Positions 36,451 through 45,168 of a DNA stretch of 64,000 bases are shown here, piece by piece; positions within the stretch are counted from its first letter, which is position 1, and each line of letters opens with the position of its first letter. The stretch is from Schaedlerella arabinosiphila (GTDB lineage: Bacteria > Bacillota > Clostridia > Lachnospirales > Lachnospiraceae). The notes below the pieces were generated by a model. It did not search any database, was not told the origin of the DNA, and was given only the letters and a program-made list of their open reading frames with translations. The stretch is taken from positions 1,488,001 through 1,552,000 of the forward strand of contig NZ_RHJS01000002.1 of assembly GCF_003885045.1 (NCBI RefSeq), in the 5' to 3' direction. Position numbers and translations under genes: made by a program.

Positions 36451-37473
36451 ATGGGAAGCATGAAGAAAAAGATTGGGATTGCGGTCTCCGCAGCCGGTCT
36501 GCTGGCAGTGGCGGTTACATTCGTATCTGTGGTCAGCGCAAACAGCACCGACAAAGTTGAAATCCGTCTGGCGCACAATCAATCCGCCGGATCGGAAATT
36601 GCCGATTCCATCGCAATGTTTTCAGAATTTGCGGCCGAGGATGAATCAAAAAACCTGAATGTCAACATTTACGCAAGCGGCGTTTTAGGGACGGAAAAGG
36701 AAGAGATTGAGATGGTCCAGGCGGGAATCCTGGATATGGCGAAGGTCAGTTCCAATACCCTGGGGCAGTTTGCCGATGAATATGCCATATTTGCGGTACC
36801 TTATCTTTTTGTAGATCAGGACCACTACTATACGGCCATGGAAAAAAGCGAGAAGGTGAAGGAGCTGTTCCGTTCCACAGCAAAGGACGGGTTCATCGCC
36901 ATCGGATACTATGCCAACGGCTCCCGCAACTTTTATCTGAAAGAGGACAAAGCCTGCACGGATCCATCCGTCCTCAAGGGCAAAAAGATCCGCTCCATGC
37001 CAAGCTCCACCTCCATGGATATGATCTCCCGGATGGGAGGCTCCCCGGTGCCCATGGCCGCAAGCGAAACCTATACCTCGCTGCAGCAGGGGATTGTGGA
37101 CGGCGCGGAGAATACAGAGCTTGCGCTGACCGTGGACGGGCACCAGGATCTGGTCAAATCCTATACATACACGGAGCACCAGTATTCCCCGGATATCTAC
37201 ATCATCAGCACAAAGGCGTGGGAAAAGCTGTCTTCGGATCAGCAGGACTACCTGGTGGAGTGCCTGGAAAAAACCAATGACAATTTTAAGAAGCTTTACA
37301 ACGGCATGATGGAGGAGGCAATGGAAGAAGCCCAGTCCCATGGCGTCAAGGTATACAGGGATATCGACAAGTCCGAATTTATCGAGGCGGTTTCCCCCAT
37401 CCACGAGGAATTTTGCGGACGCGGGGACAGCTACCGGGAACTTTATGAAGATATCCAGAAATATGCGAAATAG
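36451..37473 (+). CDS. dctP: TRAP transporter substrate-binding protein, DctP family
   Basis: 340 residues. Signal peptide about 1-30 (KKIGIAVSAAGLLAVAVTF), then a DctP fold: VEIRLAHNQSAGSEI, EEIEMVQAGILDMAKVS, KIRSMPSSTSMDMISRMGG (containing the Arg that binds carboxylates), QQGIVDGAENTE. Substrates of the class are uronates and other organic acids, fitting the KduI/GH105 context. Note that the mature protein is not a lipoprotein, unusual for a Gram-positive binding protein; the uncleaved helix may anchor it. AAAGGAGAG 9-10 nt upstream. Confidence 0.94.
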   Translation: MGSMKKKIGIAVSAAGLLAVAVTFVSVVSANSTDKVEIRLAHNQSAGSEIADSIAMFSEFAAEDESKNLNVNIYASGVLGTEKEEIEMVQAGILDMAKVSSNTLGQFADEYAIFAVPYLFVDQDHYYTAMEKSEKVKELFRSTAKDGFIAIGYYANGSRNFYLKEDKACTDPSVLKGKKIRSMPSSTSMDMISRMGGSPVPMAASETYTSLQQGIVDGAENTELALTVDGHQDLVKSYTYTEHQYSPDIYIISTKAWEKLSSDQQDYLVECLEKTNDNFKKLYNGMMEEAMEEAQSHGVKVYRDIDKSEFIEAVSPIHEEFCGRGDSYRELYEDIQKYAK

Positions 37474-37485
37474 GGGGGACAGAGG

Positions 37486-37965
37486 ATGAAGCTGATCAAT
37501 AAAATCATTGAGTATGTACTGGCGTTTCTGGTGGTGGTCATGGTGGCCGGATGCTTCTGGCAGATCTTCACCCGGTTTATCTTAAATAACCCGAGCAAAT
37601 GGACGGAGGAGCTTCTGCGGTATGCGCTGATCTGGCTGACCATGCTGGGAGTTCCCTATGCCTATGGAAGAGGGCAGCACATTTCCATCGGGTTCATTAC
37701 AGGCACCTTTACCAAAAAAGGAACGCTGAAAAACCAGATCTTCATTGAAATTCTGGTATTGTTCCTGAGCGTGTTTGTGATGATCGCAGGAGGGATCATG
37801 GTATCTGTGAATGCGGCCGGACAGGTATCCCCGGCTATGCAGATCCCCATGCAGTTCTACTACATCGGCGTGCCCATCTGCGGGATTCTGACGGCGGCCT
37901 ATTCGGTACAAAGATTGCTGCAGTTTGTAAAGGAATATTCGGACATGAAAAAGGAGGGGAAATAA
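37486..37965 (+). CDS. dctQ: TRAP transporter small permease, DctQ family
   Basis: 159 residues with four membrane helices (first at about 9-30) and the family motif WTEELLRYALIWLTMLG followed by AYGRGQHISI. It partners the large permease, whose ATG is adjacent to its stop codon. 12 bp after dctP. Confidence 0.95.
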   Translation: MKLINKIIEYVLAFLVVVMVAGCFWQIFTRFILNNPSKWTEELLRYALIWLTMLGVPYAYGRGQHISIGFITGTFTKKGTLKNQIFIEILVLFLSVFVMIAGGIMVSVNAAGQVSPAMQIPMQFYYIGVPICGILTAAYSVQRLLQFVKEYSDMKKEGK

Positions 37966-39270
37966 ATGCAGTTACAAGCGGCTTTGGTATTGATCATATT
38001 ATTCTTTTTTTTGCTGGCTATGAGCGTGCCCGTGTCATTCTGCATCATTACGTCGGCAATGATCACCATCATCATGTTTTTGACGCCACAGTTTGGAATG
38101 TTCATCTCCGCCCAGAAGCTGGTCAGCGGCATTGACAGCTTTACGCTCCTTGCAGTTCCGTTCTTCATACTGGCGGGACAGCTGATGAGCAGCGGCGGGA
38201 TCGCCAGAAGGCTGATTAACCTGGCGGAGCTGTTTCTTGGAAAGGTGCCCGGCTCCCTGGCGCTGACCAATATCGCGGGAAACGCCATGTTCGGCTCCCT
38301 GTCCGGTTCGGGAATCGCGGCGGCTACGGCCATCGGCGGAGTCATGAACCCTCTGGAAAAGGAACAGGGCTATGACGAGGGATTCTCGGCGGCTACCAAC
38401 ATCGCCACGGCTCCGGTGGGACAGCTCATCCCTCCCACCAACGCGTTTATCGTGTATTCCGCGGCAAGCGGCGGCGCTTCGGTGGCAACGCTGTTTATGG
38501 CAGGATGGATTCCGGGACTTCTGTGGGCGTTCCTCTGCATGATCGTTGCGTTTCTGTACGCGAAGAAACAGGGCTATGTTGTAAAACGGGAAAAGCTGAC
38601 CGGCGCTGAAGCGGCAAAAGTCGTGTGGGAAGCCATCCCAAGCCTTCTGCTGATCGTCATCATCATCGGCGGAATCCTGTCCGGGTACTTTACACCGACG
38701 GAGGCTTCCGGGGTTGCGGTTATCTATGCCTTTATCCTGTCCGCATTCATCTATAAGAGCATTCAGCTCAAAGACATGAAAGCGATCCTGGTGGACGCGG
38801 CAGTGATGACCACCATCGTCATGCTGATCATCGGAGCATCCTCCGTCCTGTCCTTTGTGCTGTCCTTTACCGGGCTGCCCCAGGCGATCAGCAGCCTGAT
38901 GCTGGGCGTGTCGGACAATAAGATCGTGATCCTGCTGCTGATCAATGTGATCCTTCTGATTGTAGGGACATTCATGGATATGGCTCCGGCGCTGCTGATC
39001 TTCACTCCGATCTTTTTGCCGGTGATCACGAATATCGGCATGGACCCGATCCAGTTCGGCGTGATGATGGTCATGAATCTGTCCATCGGAACGGTGACAC
39101 CGCCGGTGGGAAGCGTCCTTTTCGTAGGCTGCAGCGTGGCCAAGCTGAAAGTGGAGGACGTAATTTCCAGGCTGATCCCGTATTTTGCGGCCATCCTGGC
39201 GGCGCTGTTGTTTGTCACATTCGTACCTGCGTTCAGCACCTGGCTTCCTACGGTGCTGGGGCTGATGTAA
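37966..39270 (+). CDS. dctM: TRAP transporter large permease, DctM family
   Basis: 434 residues, about 12 membrane helices. Family marks: SVPVSFCIITSAMI, LLAVPFFILAGQLMSSGGIA, GSGIAAATAIGGVMNP, PTEASGVAVIYAF, NLSIGTVTPPVGSVLFV. It is the ion-coupled channel subunit of the importer for an acidic sugar. AAGGAGGGGAAATA upstream overlaps the end of dctQ, so translation is coupled. Ends 90 bp before a convergent AraC gene; a hairpin around GGCTTT/AAAGCC at 39308-39326 lies between, without a T run. Confidence 0.96.
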   Translation: MQLQAALVLIILFFFLLAMSVPVSFCIITSAMITIIMFLTPQFGMFISAQKLVSGIDSFTLLAVPFFILAGQLMSSGGIARRLINLAELFLGKVPGSLALTNIAGNAMFGSLSGSGIAAATAIGGVMNPLEKEQGYDEGFSAATNIATAPVGQLIPPTNAFIVYSAASGGASVATLFMAGWIPGLLWAFLCMIVAFLYAKKQGYVVKREKLTGAEAAKVVWEAIPSLLLIVIIIGGILSGYFTPTEASGVAVIYAFILSAFIYKSIQLKDMKAILVDAAVMTTIVMLIIGASSVLSFVLSFTGLPQAISSLMLGVSDNKIVILLLINVILLIVGTFMDMAPALLIFTPIFLPVITNIGMDPIQFGVMMVMNLSIGTVTPPVGSVLFVGCSVAKLKVEDVISRLIPYFAAILAALLFVTFVPAFSTWLPTVLGLM

Positions 39271-39360
39271 CAGGGCATTGGGGTAAAAAAACGCCGGGCG
39301 CAGGCAGGCTTTGGTACAAAAGCCTGTGACCGCGCCGCGGCTGTAAGCAATCAGAAACAG

Positions 39361-40248
39361 TCATGGATTGGCAGGGTGGTTGGTGTGGGTCACAATGTTC
39401 AGAGTCTTGCGGTATTTTAACGGGGATACGGTCATGTAAGTCTTGAAGGTTTTTTCAAAATGGGTCATGGTGCCGTAGCCTACCAAGTCGGCGATCCGGG
39501 CCACGCTCAGGTCGGTCTCTTCCAGATACCGTTTGGCCTTCTGAATCCGGTGGATGTTGATGTATTCGCTGATGGTATAGCCGGTGACCTCTTTAAAGAC
39601 CCGGCATGCATAGTATTTGCTCAGAAAAAACCTGGCGGCCAGATCATCCAGGGAAAGCGTCTCTTCGCAGTGCTCAGACAGGTAATCGGCGATCTCGTAC
39701 ACATGCCGGTACTTGCCGATGTCCGGGCCGAGGGGGCCTTCCTGCGCCTGATAGTCCAGCTCCCGGGTGAGCCGCAGGAAATAGGAGGTTACGGCAAGCT
39801 CTACCGCCTGCTTGTAATTGTGCTCCTTTTCCCTGCACTCCTGCTTGAACAGGTAGTACAGATCCATGAACTGTTCCTGCTGCCCTGGGGTCAGATGATA
39901 GACGCCGTAGTGCTGATGGAAAAAACGCACCAGCTGCAGGGTCGGATATTTTCGGTCCAGATCCTGCATGCGGCGGCTGCTTACATAGAGGATGATCCGG
40001 TTGTGCCCGGTGTCGTCCTCGGAAACGGATTTGGTCATGTGGATCAGGTTGGTATCCACCAGGATCAGATCCCCTTTGGAGGCAATAAAATTGCGGTTAT
40101 TGAAGAAAAAGAGACGTTCGCCCTCCAGGATATAGAAGATCTCATATTCGTTGTGAAAATGCTTCACGCGCATATCAAACTTGCCGTAGCGGACCATATG
40201 TTCCAGGGAAATACCGTCGATGGAGGCATAGTAGGTTACTTTTTCCAA
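39361..40248 (-). CDS. AraC-family regulator of the uronate locus
   Basis: 295 residues. N-terminal cupin sensing domain (VKHFHNEYEIFYILEGE, LILVDTNLIHMT) and C-terminal AraC double helix-turn-helix (LDDLAARFFLSKYYACRVFK; VARIADLVGYGTMTHFEKTF). It is divergent to the GH105 hydrolase; the shared 91-bp gap between the two starts carries a palindrome over the hydrolase -35, so it probably controls that gene and perhaps the TRAP genes. Confidence 0.93.
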   Translation of the reverse strand: MEKVTYYASIDGISLEHMVRYGKFDMRVKHFHNEYEIFYILEGERLFFFNNRNFIASKGDLILVDTNLIHMTKSVSEDDTGHNRIILYVSSRRMQDLDRKYPTLQLVRFFHQHYGVYHLTPGQQEQFMDLYYLFKQECREKEHNYKQAVELAVTSYFLRLTRELDYQAQEGPLGPDIGKYRHVYEIADYLSEHCEETLSLDDLAARFFLSKYYACRVFKEVTGYTISEYINIHRIQKAKRYLEETDLSVARIADLVGYGTMTHFEKTFKTYMTVSPLKYRKTLNIVTHTNHPANP

Positions 40249-40263
40249 AATATCACCTGCTTT

Positions 40264-40296
40264 CTCTTTTGTACCTTGTTACAAAGAGTATATAAT
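40264..40296 (+). promoter_or_regulatory. GH105 promoter with overlapping palindrome
   Basis: TATAAT (40291-40296) is preceded by CTCTTTTGTA (40264-40273) and TACAAAGAG (40280-40288), an imperfect inverted repeat covering the -35 position. A repressor or the divergent AraC protein could bind here. No good TTGACA is present, consistent with regulated expression. Confidence 0.55.
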
Positions 40297-40339
40297 AGGA
40301 AACATGAATTTGCAAAGCATATCGGAGGAAAGGAAAAAA

Positions 40340-41458
40340 ATGAAGAAGAACGAAACGGAACTCAGAAGAAAACTGGATCTGGTGATCGAGAAGCTTTTGA
40401 ATCTGGGGGGACCGGAAAACGAGAAGGAACTGGAGGAAACCGGCGGGGAAGCGATCGGATTTTTCAAGCGGGACTTCGGAATCCGGGAATGGGACTGGCC
40501 CCAGGGCGTGGGCCTTTACGGGCTGCTCCGGATCATGCAGTACGACAAAAACGAGAAATATAAGGAATTTCTGCACAACTGGTTTTCGGGGAACATGGAG
40601 CTGGGCCTGCCCTCCCGCAACATCAACACCACCACCCCTCTTCTGACGCTGGCGGAGCTGAACGAATATTACCACGACCCGAAGTTCGAGGAACTCTGCC
40701 TGAACTGGGCGGACTGGCTTATGAACTGCATCCCCAGGACAAAGGAGGGGGGCTTCCAGCATGTGACCAGCGCCAACGGGGACCGGCAGGGGGTCCGCTT
40801 AAATGAAAATGAGATGTGGATCGACACCCTGTTCATGACGGTGCTGTTTCTGAATGAGATGGGGCAGAAGTACGGAAGGGAAGAGTGGGTCAACGAGGGC
40901 ATCCACCAGATGCTCATGCATATCAAGTACCTGTACGATAAAAAGACGGGCCTGTTTTACCACGGGTGGACCTTCAACGGAAACCACAATTTCGGCGGCG
41001 TCTTCTGGTGCCGGGGCAATAGCTGGTTCACCCTGGGAAGCATGGAATACATCGAGATGTCCAGAGGAAACCTAAACCCGGGCGTGAAGACACTGGTCAT
41101 CGACACCTACAAGGCTCAGGCTGCGGCGCTGAAAAAGCTGCAGGACAGGAGCGGCCTCTGGCATACGGTACTGACCGATCCTGAGAGCTATGAGGAGGTG
41201 TCCGGTTCGGCGGCCATCGCGGCGGGCATCCTCAAAGGCATCCGGTTCGGGATTCTGGATGATTCCTATCTGGAATGCGCCGAGCGGGCCGTCAGGGCTA
41301 TTCTGGAAAATATAGACGAGGACGGCACGGTATTGAAGGTGTCCGGGGGTACCGGCATGGGGATGGACGCGGAGCACTACAAAAACATCCTGATCGCCCC
41401 CATGGCCTACGGGCAGGCGCTGGTGATCCTGGCGCTGGCGGAGGCGCTTCTGCATTAA
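40340..41458 (+). CDS. GH105 unsaturated glucuronyl/rhamnogalacturonyl hydrolase
   Basis: About 372 residues, (alpha/alpha)6-barrel type. Motifs such as REWDWPQGVGLYGL, NEMWIDTLFMTVLFL with the likely catalytic Asp, GWTFNGNHNFGGVFWCRGNS and WHTVLTDPESYEEVSGSAA match YteR/YesR-type hydrolases, which remove unsaturated uronate from oligosaccharide ends in the cytoplasm. Its product is the substrate of the KduI pathway. ATG 40340 is favoured by GGAGGAAAGG (40324-40333); an ATG 36 bp upstream has no site. Confidence 0.92.
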   Translation: MKKNETELRRKLDLVIEKLLNLGGPENEKELEETGGEAIGFFKRDFGIREWDWPQGVGLYGLLRIMQYDKNEKYKEFLHNWFSGNMELGLPSRNINTTTPLLTLAELNEYYHDPKFEELCLNWADWLMNCIPRTKEGGFQHVTSANGDRQGVRLNENEMWIDTLFMTVLFLNEMGQKYGREEWVNEGIHQMLMHIKYLYDKKTGLFYHGWTFNGNHNFGGVFWCRGNSWFTLGSMEYIEMSRGNLNPGVKTLVIDTYKAQAAALKKLQDRSGLWHTVLTDPESYEEVSGSAAIAAGILKGIRFGILDDSYLECAERAVRAILENIDEDGTVLKVSGGTGMGMDAEHYKNILIAPMAYGQALVILALAEALLH

Positions 41459-41551
41459 AGCGGGCGGGAAAAGCTGGGGGTGCGGCATGTTCTGTCAAAA
41501 CGAATGCGGACATTGCACCGGAATACAGATCAAGAGAAAGGAGAAATGGAT

Positions 41552-42352
41552 ATGAGTATATTAGAACGTTTTTCATTGGAGGGAAAGGTGGCGCTGGTTA
41601 CAGGCGGCGCCTACGGCATCGGGTTTGCCATCGCGGAGGCTTATGCCATGGCAGGGGCGAAAATCGCGTTTAACTGCCGGGGGCAGGAGCACCTGGACAA
41701 GGCGCTGGCGGATTATGAGGCAAAAGGGATTCAGGCAAAAGGGTATCTCTGCGACGTGACGGACGAGGAGCAGGTCCAAGAGATGGTAGAGAGTATCAAA
41801 AAAGAACTGGGTGTGATCGACATCCTGGTAAACAATGCCGGCATCATCAAGCGGATTCCCATGACGGAGATGAGCGCGGCGGACTTCCGCCAGGTGGTGG
41901 ACATCGACCTGAACGCCCCCTTCATCGTGTCCAAGGCCGTGCTGCCGGATATGATCGAAAAGGGGCACGGAAAGATTATCAACGTCTGCTCTATGATGAG
42001 CGAGCTGGGACGTGAAACGGTGTCTGCATATGCGGCGGCAAAGGGAGGGCTGAAGATGCTGACGAAGAATATCTGCTCCGAGTACGGGGAATACAATATC
42101 CAGTGCAACGGCATCGGCCCCGGATATATCGCCACGCCCCAGACGGCGCCGCTGCGGGAAGTGCAGGCCGACGGCAGCCGGCATCCCTTTGACCGGTTTA
42201 TCCTCTCCAAAACCCCGGCGGCCCGGTGGGGGAACCCGGAGGATCTGATGGGGCCGGCGGTCTTTCTGGCGTCCGACGCATCCGACTTTGTAAACGGGCA
42301 GATTCTGTACGTGGACGGCGGAATCCTGGCATACATCGGGAAACAGCCGTGA
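41552..42352 (+). CDS. SDR dehydrogenase, gluconate 5-dehydrogenase / DhuD-KduD type
   Basis: About 266 residues. Rossmann motif TGGAYGIGFAIAEAY, NNAGI, catalytic Ser in CSMMSELGRETVSAY, Tyr-Lys in SAYAAAKGG, and the end VDGGILAYIGKQP. It closely resembles streptococcal enzymes first named gluconate 5-dehydrogenase and later shown (as DhuD) to act on 2-keto-3-deoxygluconate intermediates next to an isomerase. Here it probably reduces the KduI product to KDG. ATG 41552, not 41546, is 8 nt from AAAGGAG (41537-41543). Confidence 0.9.
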   Translation: MSILERFSLEGKVALVTGGAYGIGFAIAEAYAMAGAKIAFNCRGQEHLDKALADYEAKGIQAKGYLCDVTDEEQVQEMVESIKKELGVIDILVNNAGIIKRIPMTEMSAADFRQVVDIDLNAPFIVSKAVLPDMIEKGHGKIINVCSMMSELGRETVSAYAAAKGGLKMLTKNICSEYGEYNIQCNGIGPGYIATPQTAPLREVQADGSRHPFDRFILSKTPAARWGNPEDLMGPAVFLASDASDFVNGQILYVDGGILAYIGKQP

Positions 42353-42384
42353 TAGAGGGATGACATTTTCGGACATCCGCCTCG

Positions 42385-42411
42385 AGTGTGCGTTAAGACG
42401 CACACTTTTTT
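42385..42411 (+). terminator. Intrinsic terminator of the GH105-SDR unit
   Basis: AGTGTGCGT (42385-42393), tetraloop TAAG, ACGCACACT (42398-42406), then T to 42411. Nine perfect base pairs. It abuts the stop codon of the converging AraC gene. Confidence 0.92.
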
Positions 42412-43290
42412 CTACTGCTCAAACATGGCATATTTTTTCGGGGAGATGCCCACGGCCTTTGTAAACGCCTTCAGAAAATTGCTGTAATCCTGGAAGCCGC
42501 ACATCCCGCAGGTTTCGGTGACCGAATACCCTTCCGACAGCAGTTCCTTTGCGCGGGTGATCCGCTTGGCGGTGATATACCGGTTGATGGTGGTTCCGGT
42601 TTCGTCTTTGAAAATCCGGCACAGATAGGAGCTGCTCAGATAAAAATGGGACGCAAGCTTTCCGATGGTCAGTTCTTCAGTCAGATTCAGGTTCACATAG
42701 GATAAAATGGCGTTGATCTGTTCGGTATGGGCGGCGGGGGCTTTTTTCGGCACAGGAGTTTCCGGCGCCCGATCCCTTTCACAGCGCTGCAAAAAGATCC
42801 GGTTCAGGCAGGTCATCAGCTCCAGAAACGCGCTCAGATCCAGGATGTCCTGCCCGTAGTCCTCCTCTTTGGAGAGCTTGTGTATGTAATACAAAAACCG
42901 TTTCTGTTCCTCCAAAGACAGACTCAGCTTATGGCCGAAGGAGGCGTCCCTGCGGGTGAAACAAACGTCCAGATCGGTCTGACCGGTTGAAAATTTCCTC
43001 AGATAGTCTGGATATATGGACAGCACGATCCGCTCATGGGTCACGCGGTCGATCTGAGAAAGATAATGGCTTTCATACTGGTTGATAAAAAAGATGTCCC
43101 CCGGCTGGAAATCATAGAACCGGTTGTCGATCAAAAACTGCTTTCCGCCGGAGATGGAATAGTAAACCTCGTAGCAGTCGTGGATGTGGATATTCATGGT
43201 TTTCTCGTCATTATACAAATGGGCCGCTGCAAAGGTCTTCGTATCAAGACAGGACTGGATGGCGGCTTTACAGGAATTTTGAATGATCAT
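42412..43290 (-). CDS. AraC-family regulator
   Basis: 292 residues. Cupin-like sensing half (NIHIHDCYEVYYSISGGKQF, GDIFFINQYESHYLSQ) and C-terminal helix-turn-helix pair (IGKLASHFYLSSSYLCRIFK; VTETCGMCGFQDYSNFLKAF). It converges on the uronate genes and may be a second regulator of them. A proline/alanine-rich linker (PETPVPKKAPAAH) joins the halves. Confidence 0.92.
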   Translation of the reverse strand: MIIQNSCKAAIQSCLDTKTFAAAHLYNDEKTMNIHIHDCYEVYYSISGGKQFLIDNRFYDFQPGDIFFINQYESHYLSQIDRVTHERIVLSIYPDYLRKFSTGQTDLDVCFTRRDASFGHKLSLSLEEQKRFLYYIHKLSKEEDYGQDILDLSAFLELMTCLNRIFLQRCERDRAPETPVPKKAPAAHTEQINAILSYVNLNLTEELTIGKLASHFYLSSSYLCRIFKDETGTTINRYITAKRITRAKELLSEGYSVTETCGMCGFQDYSNFLKAFTKAVGISPKKYAMFEQ

Positions 43291-43691
43291 GGATGTACCT
43301 CCGCTGTTCGGTTACTGTGTGGACGCAGGCAGGCAAAAATCCGCGCAGTCTGCGCCCGGGCACGGCCCCATAGGGATATGCAGCTTCGTGGTGAATCGGC
43401 ACTTTTGGGGCCTGGGTATACAGATATCATAAAATGAAATCCGGCAATATGCAAGAGGGGAAAGAACCTTACTGTTTACACCCGGTCAGGGGGGAACCGC
43501 AATGAAAGCTTTTGCGTGATTTTCACGTGATTTTTTAAATCCTGATATAAGTCTTTTAAGATTCCGGAGAATGTGCTATACTAAATGACAGCAGACCGGA
43601 TCTGACGGAACGCCGTTTGGCAGGCTCGAATGCAGAGACGCAGCGGATTTCCGGGACGGATCTGTAAGTGGAACACAAGGGAGGGTATACT
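43291..43691. other. 401-bp intergenic region with extended -10 promoter for the DUF975 gene
   Basis: TGCTATACT (43574-43582) is an extended -10; the -35 position reads TTTTAA. The leader of about 100 nt has GC-rich inverted pieces (CCGGATCTG near 43594 and CGGATCTG near 43657, direct copies). A - strand promoter for the AraC gene is not clear. Confidence 0.45.
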
Positions 43692-44426
43692 ATGTGGAAC
43701 AGAATGGATTTGAAAATGCGGGGAAAGCTTGCATTCACGAGGAATTACTGGTCGTCTGTGGTGGTGGCGCTTGTCATGGCGCTTTTCATAGGGAGTTCAT
43801 ATTCAAGATATACTTCCCGGGCTACGGATGCCTTTGATTTTGCGCAGAGCGGTCATTACGGTTATCATATGAGCAGTTCTGAATCTATAGCAGCCGCAAT
43901 GTTCGCGTTGGTGGCTGCGGCGGTGGTGGGGATCATCAGCATCTTTTTTATGATACTGAAGATATTTGTGGGCAATCTTCTCCTGGTGGGAGGAAGCCGC
44001 TTCTTTATAGACAACCAGACGGGAACCCCAGGGGCAGGCGTGCTCGGTTCAGCCTTCCAGAGCGGGCAGTATGGGAACATCGTCGTGACGATGTTTTTGA
44101 AGGGGCTGTTTCTTGGCCTCTGGTCTCTATTGTTTGTGGTGCCCGGTATCATCAAGCACTATGAATATCTGATGATTCCCTATATCCTGGCGGAAAATCC
44201 GGGGATGGACAGACGGGAGGCATTTGCGATCAGCAAGCGGATGATGATGGGGCAGAAGTGGAATGTATTCGTGCTGGATTTGTCCTTTATCGGCTGGCGT
44301 CTGCTGGAGGGGATCACCTTCGGGATCGCAGGCGTGTTCTATGTTGAGCCCTATTATCAGGCGACCATAGCGGAATTGTATACATTTAACCGGAACATGG
44401 CGTACCAGCAGGGATACATCCGATAA
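43692..44426 (+). CDS. DUF975-family integral membrane protein
   Basis: About 244 residues with five to six membrane helices; the N-terminus LKMRGKLAFTRNYWSSVVVAL, the central NLLLVGGSRFFIDNQ and VVPGIIKHYEYLMIPYILAENP are typical of DUF975. The function is unknown; related proteins are found in many Firmicutes membranes. ATG 43692 follows AAGGGAGGG; the GTG at 43668 does not have a site. Ser/Tyr-rich extracellular loop after helix 1. Confidence 0.85.
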   Translation: MWNRMDLKMRGKLAFTRNYWSSVVVALVMALFIGSSYSRYTSRATDAFDFAQSGHYGYHMSSSESIAAAMFALVAAAVVGIISIFFMILKIFVGNLLLVGGSRFFIDNQTGTPGAGVLGSAFQSGQYGNIVVTMFLKGLFLGLWSLLFVVPGIIKHYEYLMIPYILAENPGMDRREAFAISKRMMMGQKWNVFVLDLSFIGWRLLEGITFGIAGVFYVEPYYQATIAELYTFNRNMAYQQGYIR

Positions 44427-44477
44427 CCGGCCTGATTCTGGCTATAAGGGGATGCCATTGGGTACAGGATAAAAACA

Positions 44478-44524
44478 GAGGCAGAGCGAAAGGGTTCTTT
44501 GGAATCGGATGCTCTGCTTCTTTT
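44478..44524 (+). terminator. Terminator of the DUF975 gene
   Basis: GAGGCAGAGC (44478-44487) pairs with GCTCTGCTTC (44511-44520), one G-U, followed by TTTT. The loop is 23 nt. Confidence 0.65.
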
Positions 44525-44849
44525 AGTCTTGTGAAGCAGCAGGCTCGACTTACGTGAGGCGGCGTTTGATCCGCCTTCAGAAAGAAAAGAGCTGCCGCAG
44601 GTGATGCGGACAGCTCGGAGAAAAGGGAAATCTATCAAAATTTAGAAAATAATCTTAAGTAATGCAATACTGAGTCCTCATTAGGCGAAGTCCAATGGCC
44701 GCACATGCCTGCTGCATCCGCAGCCATCGTCTTCTTTAAGTATGCATACATCATAACAGCCATTTGTGAATCGGATGTGACAAGAGATGGAAGAAATTAT
44801 GAAAAATCTAAAATCAAAATAAACCGATTCAGCGTCCGCTGCCCAAATG
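44525..44849. other. 325-bp region without a supported gene
   Basis: Two short hairpins occur (GGCGG/CCGCC at about 44560-44577; GAGCTG/CAGCTC at about 44589-44616), then AT-rich sequence. An open frame from 44705 runs into the antisense of the next - strand gene and has no ribosome site. No function is proposed. Confidence 0.4.
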
Positions 44850-45152
44850 TTATTTTGCGTTTACAATATGCATCCGGTTCTTTTCTGCGGCTGTCCAGCT
44901 TTCTTTTTTGGATTCATACATTTCAAAAAGCCATGCAATGGCGGCATCCATCCCCTCTTCCGACATGGGAAAGGATGCGCTGCATTTCTCTTCGTCCTCG
45001 GTCTGTTCAAATGACCAGGGCTCCGGATAGACGAATACGGAAAACGTCTCCTTGCTTTCATCCGAACGGAAAAAATACCGCATTCCATGATGGCCTCCTG
45101 AGAAGGGTTCTTTTTTCAGCCCGCCCACGGGGATTAATTTTTTATCGATCAT
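44850..45152 (-). CDS. Small protein of unknown function
   Basis: 100 residues, soluble, mixed charge, predicted alpha/beta (HGMRYFFRSDESKETFSVFV, MDAAIAWLFEMYESKK). 16 bp downstream of the PHP phosphoesterase gene on the same strand, so probably in its operon. Not recognised. The start at 45152 has only a weak upstream GGACGTG. Confidence 0.65.
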   Translation of the reverse strand: MIDKKLIPVGGLKKEPFSGGHHGMRYFFRSDESKETFSVFVYPEPWSFEQTEDEEKCSASFPMSEEGMDAAIAWLFEMYESKKESWTAAEKNRMHIVNAK

Positions 45153-45168
45153 AGCGGCACGTCCTGTT

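Noticed and set aside
43500..43530. Possible catabolite (cre) site TGAAAGCTTTTGCG
   Set aside because: The required central CG is missing, so it does not fit the CcpA consensus.
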